A DNA stretch of 52,751 bases from Selenomonas sp. (GTDB lineage Bacteria > Bacillota > Negativicutes > Selenomonadales > Selenomonadaceae), in assembly GCA_022773585.1 (NCBI GenBank), contig JALEZZ010000024.1:1-52751 (forward strand), given 5' to 3'. Under the pieces are notes generated by a model. The model ran no database searches. It was not told where the DNA came from and saw only the letters and a program-made list of their open reading frames with translations. This document shows positions 9,958 through 17,796 of this stretch, one piece after another (the stretch's first letter is position 1; every line of letters begins with the position of its first letter). The position numbers were made by a program, and so were the translations under genes.

Positions 9958-10977
9958 TCACACGCTCTCAAATATCCCCACGACCCTCTGCCGCGAGTCG
10001 ACGGTGAACTGGGTTGTCAGACGGAAGACGCCGGTATCCTCGATGAATTGATAGTCCATCGCCGTAAAGTAGACCAAGCGGATCTTGCGGTGCTTGCGGA
10101 GGTAGCTGTCCTTGATGTTTTCGATGACGGTCTCGAAGACGACGTTGTCGAACGGGAAGAAGAAATAGAACCAGTTATAGTCGTCGAGCTGTTCCCGGAT
10201 GTTCCGCGCGTCGTCGTTGATGAGCGTGACGCGGTCTTCGAGCCCGAGCCGTTTCATGTTGTCTCTCGCGACTTCATACGTCTTCGTCTCGTACTCCACG
10301 CCGCCGACATGGTCGAAGCCGTAGTCGAGGAACGAGAGGAGCGCACCGCCTTTGCCGCAGCCGAAGTCGAGAATCCTGTCCCCCCCCCGTAGACAAACGT
10401 GGCATTTGTCCAGCATGGGGAAAATCTCTTTCTGTGTGCTGATGCTGTAGCGCGCGCCGTGCGCGTCGACGTTCTCGAAGTTGTCCTTCGCGATGGGCAT
10501 AATGAAGTTGCAATCGTACTTCCATTCGAGCCACTCGATGAACTGGATGTCGCGCTTGCCGGCCTTGCGCTGGTGGAACGCGTCGTAGCGGTCGTTGTGG
10601 TTCTCGCTGGAGACGTCATCGCCGTAGATGGCTTTGTAAAAGTCGAAATACGTCTCGCCCTCGACATAGCCGCGCGCTTCCAGGCGCTCGCGCAAGTCAT
10701 CGGTCATCGGCTGCACGACCCAGACGATAGCATTCCGGACGTCCTTGTAGCCGAAATCGAGCACGCTCGGGCGGAAGATCTCGCGGTCATAGCCGCGGCC
10801 GGTGCTCATGTCCTCGGAGACGAGCCAGTCGACCGTGATGCCGTGGTAGTATTCGGCGTACCATTTGAGGAAGCGCCCGGTGTAGGTGTCGTATCCGTAA
10901 AGCAGGACGCGGTCGTGCATCGCCTTCCACATGATGTCATCGAGCGTGTCGCGGAACGGTTGGAGTTGTGATAGCAT
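9958..10977 (-). CDS. SAM methyltransferase with N-terminal Rossmann-like domain; contains a G9 tract
   Basis: A 339-residue protein. Residues 22-115 form the cassette-type N-terminal domain (RVLLYGYDTYTGRFLKWY, then VDWLVSED, and AIVWVVQPMTDDL). Residues 165-339 form a class I methyltransferase with motif I ILDFGCGKGG at 202-211, the acidic strand end VGGVEYE, and NDDARN. The start at 10977 has GGGAGG 7 bases upstream; the reading frame is open further upstream, but that part is antisense to the neighbouring gene. A run of nine G on the coding strand (10380-10388) lies immediately before motif I, so a one-base slip would remove the catalytic half. Methyl acceptor unknown. Confidence 0.78.
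   Translation of the reverse strand: MLSQLQPFRDTLDDIMWKAMHDRVLLYGYDTYTGRFLKWYAEYYHGITVDWLVSEDMSTGRGYDREIFRPSVLDFGYKDVRNAIVWVVQPMTDDLRERLEARGYVEGETYFDFYKAIYGDDVSSENHNDRYDAFHQRKAGKRDIQFIEWLEWKYDCNFIMPIAKDNFENVDAHGARYSISTQKEIFPMLDKCHVCLRGGDRILDFGCGKGGALLSFLDYGFDHVGGVEYETKTYEVARDNMKRLGLEDRVTLINDDARNIREQLDDYNWFYFFFPFDNVVFETVIENIKDSYLRKHRKIRLVYFTAMDYQFIEDTGVFRLTTQFTVDSRQRVVGIFESV
10380..10388. repeat. G9 homopolymer in the methyltransferase gene
   Basis: Nine consecutive C on the plus strand, coding for R-G-G-D just before motif I. It is the longest single-base run I noticed in a coding region of this window and a candidate slipped-strand switch. Confidence 0.85.
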
Positions 10978-10990
10978 CGGTGTGCCTCCC

Positions 10991-12364
10991 TCAGAGCTTC
11001 TGGAACGCTCGTTCGAATGCGTCGAGCGTGAAGTCGATGACGTCTTTCGTATGCGCTGTGCTGATGTTGTAGCGCTTGCCGGGCTTGTTGTAGACGCCTT
11101 CGAACAGGAGCGCATAGTCCATTCGCTTGCGCAACGCCATATCGCAGGCTTTCGTATCGCGATAGTTTTTGATTTCTTTCTTGTCCGTGACGTACACGTT
11201 GAACAGCGCGCCGACGCCCGGCGTGAGCACGCGGATGCCATGCGCTTCGTAGGCTTTCCGGATTCCTGTTTTTAAACGTTCTGTGTTTGCGACCAGATCG
11301 TCATATTTCTTGTCAAGCAGCCGGAGGCTCGCGAGGCCCATCGCGAGGATCAGCGGATGCGCATTGTATGTCCCGCTGTGGAACAGGTTCTCGACCTTTT
11401 CCGTTTTCTTCTCGCCGATGCCCGGGAGAAACGAGCCGCCGGGGGCAATCATCTGCAGGAGCTCTTTCTTGCCGCCGAGGACGCCGATGGGCATGCCCCC
11501 GCCGATGATCTTGCCGAGCGTCGTGAGGTCCGGCGTCACGCCGTAGTATCCCTGTGCCCCGTGCATGCTGATGCAGAAGCCCGTCTTGACTTCGTCCATA
11601 ACCAGGACGATGCCGAGCTTTTCCGTGAGGGTGCGAAGCCCATGGATGAAAGCCTCTGTCGCGGGAATCGTCCCGCCCTGCAACGGTTCGAGGATGACCG
11701 CAGCGATTTCTTCCGCTCGTGCTTCGAGGATGCGCTTCACCGCATCGAGGTCATTGAACGGGAGCACGATGGTGTCTTGCAGTTCGTCATCCGCGATGCC
11801 AGCAGATTCGGGGACGGAGAGCGGCGCGTCTGCCGCACCTGCCTGCTGGAGCTTCGGGCCGGTGCTGATCAGCATCGCATTGAGGCCGCCATGGTAGTGG
11901 CCTTCGAATTTCGCCACTTTCCGCCGCCCCGTATACGCGCGCGCCAGACGGATGGCGAGGAGGTTCGCCTCCGTGCCGGAGTTCGTGAAGCGCATCATTT
12001 CCAGCGACGGCAGGTAGGAATGGAGCGTTTCCGCGAATTCGAGCTCGAGCTCGTTCGATGCGCCATACAGCCAAGTGCCATGTTCTTTTACATAGCTTTC
12101 CGCCGCCTGCCAGACCTCGGAATTGCCATGGCCGTGAATGAGCGGGCCGAAGGACAGGACATAGTCGACATACCGATGGCCGTCCAAGTCGGTGAGCCAT
12201 GCGCCTTCGCCCTTTTTCATGTAGAGCGGGAATGGCGCAACGAAGCGCACATTGCCCGAGACGCCGCCCGGGATGCGCTCGCATGCCTTGTGGTACGCGG
12301 CCAGCGATTTGGGATTCGCGTCTGCATATGCCTGTTTCAACTCATCTAACGTCAATCGGATCAT
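10991..12364 (-). CDS. HemL-like class III PLP aminotransferase/aminomutase of the cassette
   Basis: A 457-residue fold-type I PLP enzyme close to glutamate-1-semialdehyde 2,1-aminomutase. The Schiff-base lysine is K285 in [10 protein letters not shown], and PGGVSGNVR, NSGTEANL and VMDEVKTGF are present. A true hemL stands at 45777 in the heme cluster, so this copy is very likely not for heme. It has extra segments compared with HemL, for example around residues 170-195 and 325-340. Glycan clusters often carry HemL-like enzymes that move an amino group on a sugar or amino acid; the substrate here is unknown. Its start overlaps the end of the upstream radical SAM gene by 23 bp, and the downstream methyltransferase follows after 13 bp, so it is part of one operon. 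Confidence 0.82.
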   Translation of the reverse strand: MIRLTLDELKQAYADANPKSLAAYHKACERIPGGVSGNVRFVAPFPLYMKKGEGAWLTDLDGHRYVDYVLSFGPLIHGHGNSEVWQAAESYVKEHGTWLYGASNELELEFAETLHSYLPSLEMMRFTNSGTEANLLAIRLARAYTGRRKVAKFEGHYHGGLNAMLISTGPKLQQAGAADAPLSVPESAGIADDELQDTIVLPFNDLDAVKRILEARAEEIAAVILEPLQGGTIPATEAFIHGLRTLTEKLGIVLVMDEVKTGFCISMHGAQGYYGVTPDLTTLGKIIGGGMPIGVLGGKKELLQMIAPGGSFLPGIGEKKTEKVENLFHSGTYNAHPLILAMGLASLRLLDKKYDDLVANTERLKTGIRKAYEAHGIRVLTPGVGALFNVYVTDKKEIKNYRDTKACDMALRKRMDYALLFEGVYNKPGKRYNISTAHTKDVIDFTLDAFERAFQKL

Positions 12365-13520
12365 CCTCTTTTCCCACTTGTACGCCCGCCTTCACGATGA
12401 TGTTGTTGTCCCGCCCGATGCCTGCGCAGCGCTCGCAGATGCTCATGCAGCCGCGTTCGTTGACGTCGCCGAGCAAGTAGCGGAAAATCTGCAGGGATGC
12501 TTGGTATTTGTCATTCACCCGCTGGTTTTCGCGGAGGTCGAGGAAATCGTCCGGCCGTGACGGGAAGCCGGTGAAGCACTCCGCTGCAAACGCGGGATCG
12601 CACCAGTAGAGCTTGCCGTCGTCGACGGAATGCGTGCTGTGGCCGCAGATGCGCATATGCTCTGCCGGATCCGCCGCGCGATAGGTATCGCGCGGATAGA
12701 CGACGTCCTTCCAGACGTTGTTCGGGATGACGTAGTACTCGATGTCGTGCGCGGCGAGCGCTTGCTCGACGGCTGCGAGGCGTTTCTTGTAGTCCACGGT
12801 CGACGTGTAGTCGCTGATGTGGACGGTCATATCGTGCTGCTTCATGAATGATAGGAGCGCGTCGTTCGGAACGACCGTGCCGTTCGAGATCAGGTTGATG
12901 CGCCCGATGCGCTCGCCGTAGCGCTCCATGAGATAGCGCAGGATGCGTCCGAGCTCCGTGTGCAGGAACGGCTCGCCGCCCAAGAGCGTGTACTCGTAGA
13001 CGAAATTGACGCTGTCGAAAAAGGTATCAAAGTTCTCCTTCAGCCGCTCGAATGGGAAATCGCCCGTCTCCTTTGCATACGGGATGAACATGTTGCAGTT
13101 CTTGCACTGCAGCGTGCAGCGCGACGTGATGACCGTGTCAATCTTCGCGAGCACGCATTCGTTCTTCCAACGGAGATGCCACTCCTCGGCGAAGCGCTCG
13201 AAGATGCAGAAGTCGCGGAACTCCTCCAGACCCGCCGCACGGAGCTCCTCTGCCATCTCCTCATAAGCGCCCTTCATCGTCGTCACGACGATCTTCGCCC
13301 GGCAGCGCTCCATCCGCTGCAACGCATCTGCGAGGGAAACTACAGGCAGTCCCGCAATCTCCTCGCCCGCATGACGGTTGTCAATCAGGAAGGGAATGTC
13401 GAATTCTTTCCGGAGCGAAGGCAGCACCCTCCGCCCGATCCGCCCCATGCCGAACGGGACGAGCGTCGGATGGCGCAGGAGCTCCTGCCAATCGTCCGTC
13501 AGTTTGAATAATGCATCCAT
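12342..13520 (-). CDS. second radical SAM protein with N-terminal Rossmann-like domain
   Basis: A 392-residue protein, a distant relative of the one at 8734. The N-terminal domain (residues 18-112) has LVPFGMGRIGRRVL, FLIDNRHAGEEI, and KIVVTTM, the pattern shared in this cassette. The radical SAM core has C135-x3-C139-x2-C142 (CTLQCKNC) and LLGGEPF. The C-terminal cysteines (RICGHSTH, YWCDPAF, SICERCAG) fit a SPASM/twitch auxiliary cluster. The ATG at 13520 has CAGGAGGGGCG upstream, spacing about 10; an ATG at 13553 overlaps the stop of the preceding gene (TGATG) and is a real alternative through coupling. Two different radical SAM enzymes in one operon imply two successive radical steps or two substrates. 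Confidence 0.78.
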   Translation of the reverse strand: MDALFKLTDDWQELLRHPTLVPFGMGRIGRRVLPSLRKEFDIPFLIDNRHAGEEIAGLPVVSLADALQRMERCRAKIVVTTMKGAYEEMAEELRAAGLEEFRDFCIFERFAEEWHLRWKNECVLAKIDTVITSRCTLQCKNCNMFIPYAKETGDFPFERLKENFDTFFDSVNFVYEYTLLGGEPFLHTELGRILRYLMERYGERIGRINLISNGTVVPNDALLSFMKQHDMTVHISDYTSTVDYKKRLAAVEQALAAHDIEYYVIPNNVWKDVVYPRDTYRAADPAEHMRICGHSTHSVDDGKLYWCDPAFAAECFTGFPSRPDDFLDLRENQRVNDKYQASLQIFRYLLGDVNERGCMSICERCAGIGRDNNIIVKAGVQVGKEDDPIDVR

Positions 13521-13552
13521 GCGTGAAACGCCCCTCCTGTTTCCATCCTCCA

Positions 13553-14539
13553 TCAACCAAACTTTTCAGCAAACTTCTCCGGCTGATAGAAATACTCGAA
13601 ATTCTCCACGATTTTCTCTTCTGGCCAATCCCACCATTTGATTTCCAGCAGCTTCTCGATGATATCATCGCTGAAACGCTTGCGAATCGGCCGTGCAGGC
13701 ACGCCACCGACGATGGTATACGGTGGAACGTCATGCGTCACGACAGCGCCCGCTGCAATGATGGCGCCGTCGCCAATCGTGTTGCCCGGCAAGATGATGG
13801 CATTCCTGCCGATCCAAACATCGTTGCCAATCACACACTGCTTTTCTGGTGCGACCCACGAGCGAAAATCCGGGAACGCCGGATTGAATTCGTACGTCCC
13901 ATATTTCTGGCACAACTGCTTTCGTTTCTCGATGAACGCATCATCCTCATTTCCAAAATTGCAAGCAGCAGTTTTCGATGTTTCATAAAGAAAGTGGTGC
14001 ATAGATACCAAATCAAATGGATGGTTCGGCACAATACAAGCCAGCGGATTGATTGCGCAAAACGCCCCGATGCTTTTGCAAAGCCCATCATATTGAAGGA
14101 TGCCCGTGTAATCTCCGGTATATCTACCCACAAGGCAGTGATGATATACATGTGCCTTGCTGATATATTCACGGAAACCGCCTTTCCCATATTGCAGGAC
14201 ATCGTCGGAAATAATGGCAATACTTTCTCGCGGGACGAATGCGGGAATCGCATCATATACCACTTGAAAATATTTCGGATTGTCCAGCGCGAACAGGATC
14301 CGCGTCTCTTTGTCGACCATATCCTCCGTGAGCTCGCTCATCGGCAGGACGTCTTTGTTGTAGCGGCTCAGTTTGTTGTCCACGACGATGGCGTCTTGGA
14401 TGCCGTAACGCTTCTTCAAGATGTCATTCGTCAGGAGGCCCAGTTCGCCGTACGGATAAATTATGAACCGTGCCCCCCCCGATTCATATTGTTGTTCTAT
14501 GCATCTGCATACGGCGTGAAACCATTCGGTACGTTCCAT
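13553..14539 (-). CDS. left-handed beta-helix acetyltransferase with N-terminal Rossmann-like domain; contains a G8 tract
   Basis: A 328-residue protein and first gene of the six-gene cassette. Residues 23-110 form the cassette-type N-terminal domain ([35 protein letters not shown]). Residues 120-300 form a hexapeptide-repeat acyltransferase of the CatB/Vat type, with [18 protein letters not shown] and [20 protein letters not shown], the second quoted by its ends GAIIAAG and PPYTIV, and GVPARPI. It should use acetyl-CoA to acetylate a hydroxyl or amino group. Eight G (14473-14480) lie at codons 20-23, so a slip would abolish the protein. The ATG at 14539 has a weak purine-rich site (GAAAGAAGTGAAG). 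A promoter for the cassette should lie between here and the divergent hicA, but I cannot pick one with confidence. Confidence 0.78.
   Translation of the reverse strand: MERTEWFHAVCRCIEQQYESGGARFIIYPYGELGLLTNDILKKRYGIQDAIVVDNKLSRYNKDVLPMSELTEDMVDKETRILFALDNPKYFQVVYDAIPAFVPRESIAIISDDVLQYGKGGFREYISKAHVYHHCLVGRYTGDYTGILQYDGLCKSIGAFCAINPLACIVPNHPFDLVSMHHFLYETSKTAACNFGNEDDAFIEKRKQLCQKYGTYEFNPAFPDFRSWVAPEKQCVIGNDVWIGRNAIILPGNTIGDGAIIAAGAVVTHDVPPYTIVGGVPARPIRKRFSDDIIEKLLEIKWWDWPEEKIVENFEYFYQPEKFAEKFG
14473..14480. repeat. G8 homopolymer in the acetyltransferase gene
   Basis: Eight consecutive C on the plus strand, encoding S-G-G-A close to the start of the acetyltransferase. A possible on/off slip site for the first gene of the cassette. 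Confidence 0.8.
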
Positions 14540-14609
14540 CTACTTCACTTCTTTCTCATGTAATCATGCTTCTTTTGCATAAAGAATATACGCTGCCCGT
14601 GTTTTTTCC

Positions 14610-14638
14610 TTGTATTATACACGTTATTCCGTTATACT
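14610..14638 (+). promoter_or_regulatory. promoter of hicAB copy 2
   Basis: TTGTAT (14610-14615) and TATACT (14633-14638) with a 17-bp spacer, 23 bp before hicA. The -10, spacing and distance are the same as for copy 1, which supports both. Confidence 0.75.
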
Positions 14639-14661
14639 ATCAACAGAAAGGCAGTGACGAC

Positions 14662-14844
14662 ATGAAGCGATCCGAGCTCTTGAAGCTCCTGAAAAAGCAT
14701 GGTTGCAAGCTCGTGCGCAACGGCTCGCGACACGATATTTTCTACAGCCCCATCACCAATCAAGAATTTCCTGTGTGGCGTCACGGAAAGGACATCCCGA
14801 AAGGGACTGCCACGGAAATCATGAAACAGGCTGGCATCCAATAA
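14662..14844 (+). CDS. hicA: HicA-type mRNA interferase toxin, copy 2
   Basis: A 60-residue HicA, 53/60 identical to the copy at 6551, with the catalytic histidine in NGSRHDIFY intact. The start MKRSELLKLL is preceded by AGAAAGGCAG, as in copy 1. The seven differences (for example R8K, I9L, M17L, Q33N) are mostly conservative, so both are probably functional and possibly cross-reactive. It is divergent from the acetyltransferase that begins the cassette. Confidence 0.9.
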   Translation: MKRSELLKLLKKHGCKLVRNGSRHDIFYSPITNQEFPVWRHGKDIPKGTATEIMKQAGIQ

Positions 14845-14857
14845 GGAGGAATCCCTC

Positions 14858-15319
14858 ATGGCAAAATACGTGTATCCCGCAATTTTTTCGTGGAACGAAG
14901 AGGACAGTGTCTATTACGTATCGTTCCCCGATGCTGCGAACTGGTTCACGGACGGCGAAACCGTGGAAGAAGCGATGGAAAACGCGACGGACGTGCTGAA
15001 TCTCATGCTGCTCCACCTCGAAGAAACGCACCGCGAAGCAGATATCCCAACGCCTAGCCGCATCAACGACATCCAGAAAACGGATGCTCGCGATGTCGTG
15101 ACGCTCGTCGCTGCGGATACGGCAGCCTACGCAGAACAACTCGCAATGCAGGAAAACCCCATCCGCCACGCACGCGAGAAAGCAGGGCTGAACATCAAGC
15201 AGCTCGCCAACCTCCTCGGCGCGCCGTACCGCACCGTGCAAGACTGGAACGCCGGGAAGCAATTTCCGCCGAAATGGGTCGAGCAACTCGTCATCGACAA
15301 AATCCATGCAGCCATTTGA
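14858..15319 (+). CDS. hicB: HicB-type antitoxin with C-terminal HTH, copy 2
   Basis: A 153-residue HicB, 136/153 identical to the copy at 6747. Differences cluster in residues 60-95, the linker between the toxin-masking domain and the helix-turn-helix, while the DNA-binding part (KQLANLLGAPYRTVQDW) is unchanged. Both antitoxins could therefore bind the same operators. AAGGAGG precedes the ATG. It is followed by a terminator and then the convergent pdxA. Confidence 0.9.
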   Translation: MAKYVYPAIFSWNEEDSVYYVSFPDAANWFTDGETVEEAMENATDVLNLMLLHLEETHREADIPTPSRINDIQKTDARDVVTLVAADTAAYAEQLAMQENPIRHAREKAGLNIKQLANLLGAPYRTVQDWNAGKQFPPKWVEQLVIDKIHAAI

Positions 15320-15336
15320 GAACGCTTCGAGACACA

Positions 15337-15363
15337 GGCTGCCGCTTTTGCGGCGGCCTTTTT
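15337..15363 (+). terminator. rho-independent terminator of hicAB copy 2
   Basis: GGCTGCCGC / GCGGCGGCC stem (one G-T pair) with a TTTT loop, followed by TTTTT. It overlaps the stop codon of the convergent pdxA. Confidence 0.85.
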
Positions 15364-16441
15364 AGTTTGCCTTGTACCGCTCCCAGTTCTCCGCGATCCG
15401 CACGGCGGCGTCGATGGCGTCGAGCATGCTTTCTTCGCTGGCACGGCCTTCGCCGGCCTTGCCGTACGCGGTGCCGTGGTCGACGCTGGTGCGGATGACG
15501 GGGAGGCCGATGGTGACGTTGATGCCGCTCATCGAGGTGTACTGGCCGGTCGTGGGGTTCATGACGAAGCCGGTGATCTTCAGCGGGATGTGGCCTTGGT
15601 CGTGGTACATGGCGACGACGATGTCATAGGCGCCGCCCATGGCTTTGACGAAGACGGTGTCGGGAGGAATCGGGCCCTCCACGTCGTAGCCTTCCTTCTT
15701 CATCGCCTCGATGGCAGGGATGATCTCGTCGGCTTCTTCATGGCCGAAGAGGCCGTCTTCACTGCAGTGCGGGTTGAGGCCGGCGACGGCGATGCGCGGA
15801 TGTTCGTAGCCGAGGAGCTTCATGGCGTGATCGGCAAGGCGGATGACTTCTTCGACGCGCGCTTTCTTGACGCGGTCGCACGCTTCGCGCAGCGAGACGT
15901 GCGTCGAGACGTGGATGACGCAGAGCTTTCGATCCGTGCGGATGCCGCTCGCGAGGAGCATGGCGTACTGCGGCGTGTGCGTGTACTCGGCGAAGATTTC
16001 CGTGTGGCCGCTGTAGTGGTGGCCGGCCATGTGGAGGGATTCTTTGTTGATGGGCGCGGTGACGACGGCGTCGACCTTTTTCGCGAGCGCGAGGGCGATG
16101 CCTTTTTCGATATACTGGAAGCAGACGTCGCCGCAGAGCGCGGAGACCTTCTTGTATTCCCAGCCGCCGGGCTGCAGGAGGTTCATGTTGATGTAGTCGA
16201 TCGTGCCGTATTCGCCCTTTGCTTCCGATGGGTCTTGGATTTCATGGAGCTTCAGGCCGAGGTAGCAAAAGCGCACGGCGTCTTCGAGGGCAGCCTTGTC
16301 GCCGATGATGATGGGGATGGCCGCGTCGTAGACGTCTTTCTTGTTCAGCGCCTTGACGGAGATCTCCGCGCCGATGCCGGCGGGGTCGCCCATGGTGATG
16401 GCGAGGCGCTTGCGCCCTTTCTTCGGGTCGTTCGATTCCAT
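15362..16441 (-). CDS. pdxA: PdxA family 4-phosphohydroxy-L-threonine dehydrogenase
   Basis: A 359-residue PdxA family NAD-dependent dehydrogenase. PdxA oxidises 4-phosphohydroxy-L-threonine in pyridoxal phosphate synthesis. The N-terminal LAITMGDPAGIGAEISVKAL and the metal-binding histidines (GHYSGHTE, and MYHDQGHIPLK) are present. No other pdx gene is nearby. It is directly adjacent, without gap, to a tagD-like gene and sits in an operon with licD, so it may instead be one of the PdxA paralogues that act on other phosphorylated four-carbon acids. The choice between the two cannot be made from sequence alone. Confidence 0.82.
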   Translation of the reverse strand: MESNDPKKGRKRLAITMGDPAGIGAEISVKALNKKDVYDAAIPIIIGDKAALEDAVRFCYLGLKLHEIQDPSEAKGEYGTIDYINMNLLQPGGWEYKKVSALCGDVCFQYIEKGIALALAKKVDAVVTAPINKESLHMAGHHYSGHTEIFAEYTHTPQYAMLLASGIRTDRKLCVIHVSTHVSLREACDRVKKARVEEVIRLADHAMKLLGYEHPRIAVAGLNPHCSEDGLFGHEEADEIIPAIEAMKKEGYDVEGPIPPDTVFVKAMGGAYDIVVAMYHDQGHIPLKITGFVMNPTTGQYTSMSGINVTIGLPVIRTSVDHGTAYGKAGEGRASEESMLDAIDAAVRIAENWERYKAN

Positions 16442-16870
16442 TCAGAGGTCACCGTCCTTGATTTTCTTGCGGATCTCCGTCGTCGAGATGCCTTTCGTGT
16501 AGGGCACGTAGATGACGTCGACGCCGAGCTTGCCGAGTTCTTTCTCGAAGTTGTTCCAGCGCTCCGTGCCTTTCCAGTCGTCGCCGATGAAGATGGCGTC
16601 GAAGTGATAGAGCTCCCAGAGCTTGAACTTGTCGCGGAAGCGGTTGATGACGGCGCGGTCGACGCCGCGGATGGCGGCGAGGATGCGGCGGCGGCCTTCT
16701 TCGTCGATGATGGGGCGGCGGTGCTTGTAGCCTTCGACGACGTCGTCGCCGTGGACGCCGACGATGAGGTAGTCGCACTGGCTCTTCGCGGTCTCGATCA
16801 TGTTGAGGTGGCCGGTGTGGAAGAGGTCGAACACGCCGTCGGTGTAGCCGATCTTATATTTCTTTGCCAT
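16442..16870 (-). CDS. TagD/GCT-like cytidylyltransferase
   Basis: A 142-residue nucleotidyltransferase like glycerol-3-phosphate cytidylyltransferase, which makes CDP-glycerol from CTP. Both signatures are present: the H-x-G-H (FDLFHTGHLNM) near residue 16 and ISTTEIRKKI near the C-terminus. The start at 16870 (MAKKYKIGYTDG) fits the usual N-terminus; an ATG at 16906 would add 12 residues that overlap licD. It ends one base before pdxA begins. With LicD next door the product is probably a CDP-activated alcohol (glycerol, ribitol or choline type) for surface decoration. Confidence 0.85.
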   Translation of the reverse strand: MAKKYKIGYTDGVFDLFHTGHLNMIETAKSQCDYLIVGVHGDDVVEGYKHRRPIIDEEGRRRILAAIRGVDRAVINRFRDKFKLWELYHFDAIFIGDDWKGTERWNNFEKELGKLGVDVIYVPYTKGISTTEIRKKIKDGDL

Positions 16871-17723
16871 CTTGCACGCTTCTTTCGTCAGAGGATATGG
16901 GTTCATCGAACAATTGGAGCCGCGAAATGGGATGCACCTTGCGCTTGTTTTCTGGCGGCAGGGTCATATAGTCGCCGTATTTCACGGTGAGGTAGCCGTC
17001 GTAGTCGGCTGCGCCGGGGAGCGTCATGCTTTCGAAAGGATACAGCGCGAGGTCTTCGTACCAGCGGCGCTCGTAGCCGTCGATGCCCTTGGGCGTCGGG
17101 AACGTGAGGATGCGGACGAGCTGCGTCTTTTTGCCGCGCCCGCTCTCGATGAAGGCGCTGAAATGGCGCACGAGCGTCGCCATCGGGACAAGATCCATGA
17201 GGGTGTAGATGATGCGCTCCCACACATGGTTCGCCGTGTCCTTGCCGATGTGCGACCAGAAGAATTTGCGGTAGGCGTAGCATTTGAAGTGATGCCACCG
17301 CCGCGCGAGCGCGCCGTCGGGGACGCTGTCGAACGGCATGAGGTCGATGGAGACGCCCATGCCGTACGGCATTTGTTCCTGGTGGAGGCGGACGAACGCC
17401 GTGCCCTTGCGGCGGAGCTTGCCGTAGCCCCAACGGTAGCCTGGCACGTCGCGCAGATCCTGCATATAGTATTTCTCGGGATCGAGCTCCGTCTTGCAGG
17501 CCGCGCGGAACTTTTCGTACTCCTCGCGCAGGAAGCCGATGTCGGCATCGTCGTCCCAGGGGATGTAGCCCTTGTGGCGGATCGCGCCAAGCATCGTGCC
17601 GCCGACCATGTTGTAACGGATGTGATGCTTCTTGCAGATACGGTCGACCTCGGCGATGAGCTCCTGTTGCTGGCGCTGGAGACGCTGAAGCTCGTCCGGC
17701 GTCATATAGTATTCAGTGGTCAT
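16854..17723 (-). CDS. licD: LicD family phosphotransferase
   Basis: A 289-residue LicD/FKTN-type nucleotidyltransferase-fold protein. The hallmark is GGTMLGAIRHKGYIPWDDD near residues 41-59, with the D-D-D metal-binding motif (WDDDADIGF). LicD enzymes move phosphocholine, or other CDP-activated alcohol phosphates, onto a surface glycan. A CDP-activating gene follows and overlaps it by 17 bp, so donor synthesis and transfer are coupled. Start at 17723, with GAGAGG about 9 bases upstream. No choline uptake or kinase gene (LicA/LicB) is in view, so the transferred group is open. Confidence 0.85.
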   Translation of the reverse strand: MTTEYYMTPDELQRLQRQQQELIAEVDRICKKHHIRYNMVGGTMLGAIRHKGYIPWDDDADIGFLREEYEKFRAACKTELDPEKYYMQDLRDVPGYRWGYGKLRRKGTAFVRLHQEQMPYGMGVSIDLMPFDSVPDGALARRWHHFKCYAYRKFFWSHIGKDTANHVWERIIYTLMDLVPMATLVRHFSAFIESGRGKKTQLVRILTFPTPKGIDGYERRWYEDLALYPFESMTLPGAADYDGYLTVKYGDYMTLPPENKRKVHPISRLQLFDEPISSDERSVQDGKEI

Positions 17724-17796
17724 GAAAAATGAGCCTCTCGCAGGAATTTCTTACAATATTTCATAGGTATGAACATATTTGAAAGCAATCGCATTT

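Noticed and set aside
10978..11241. N-terminal extension of the methyltransferase at 9958
   Set aside because: It overlaps the HemL-like gene in another frame, is S/R rich, and a good ribosome binding site marks the start at 10977.
15476..16990. 504-residue plus-strand frame
   Set aside because: Antisense to pdxA and the tagD-like gene, both with clear family motifs.
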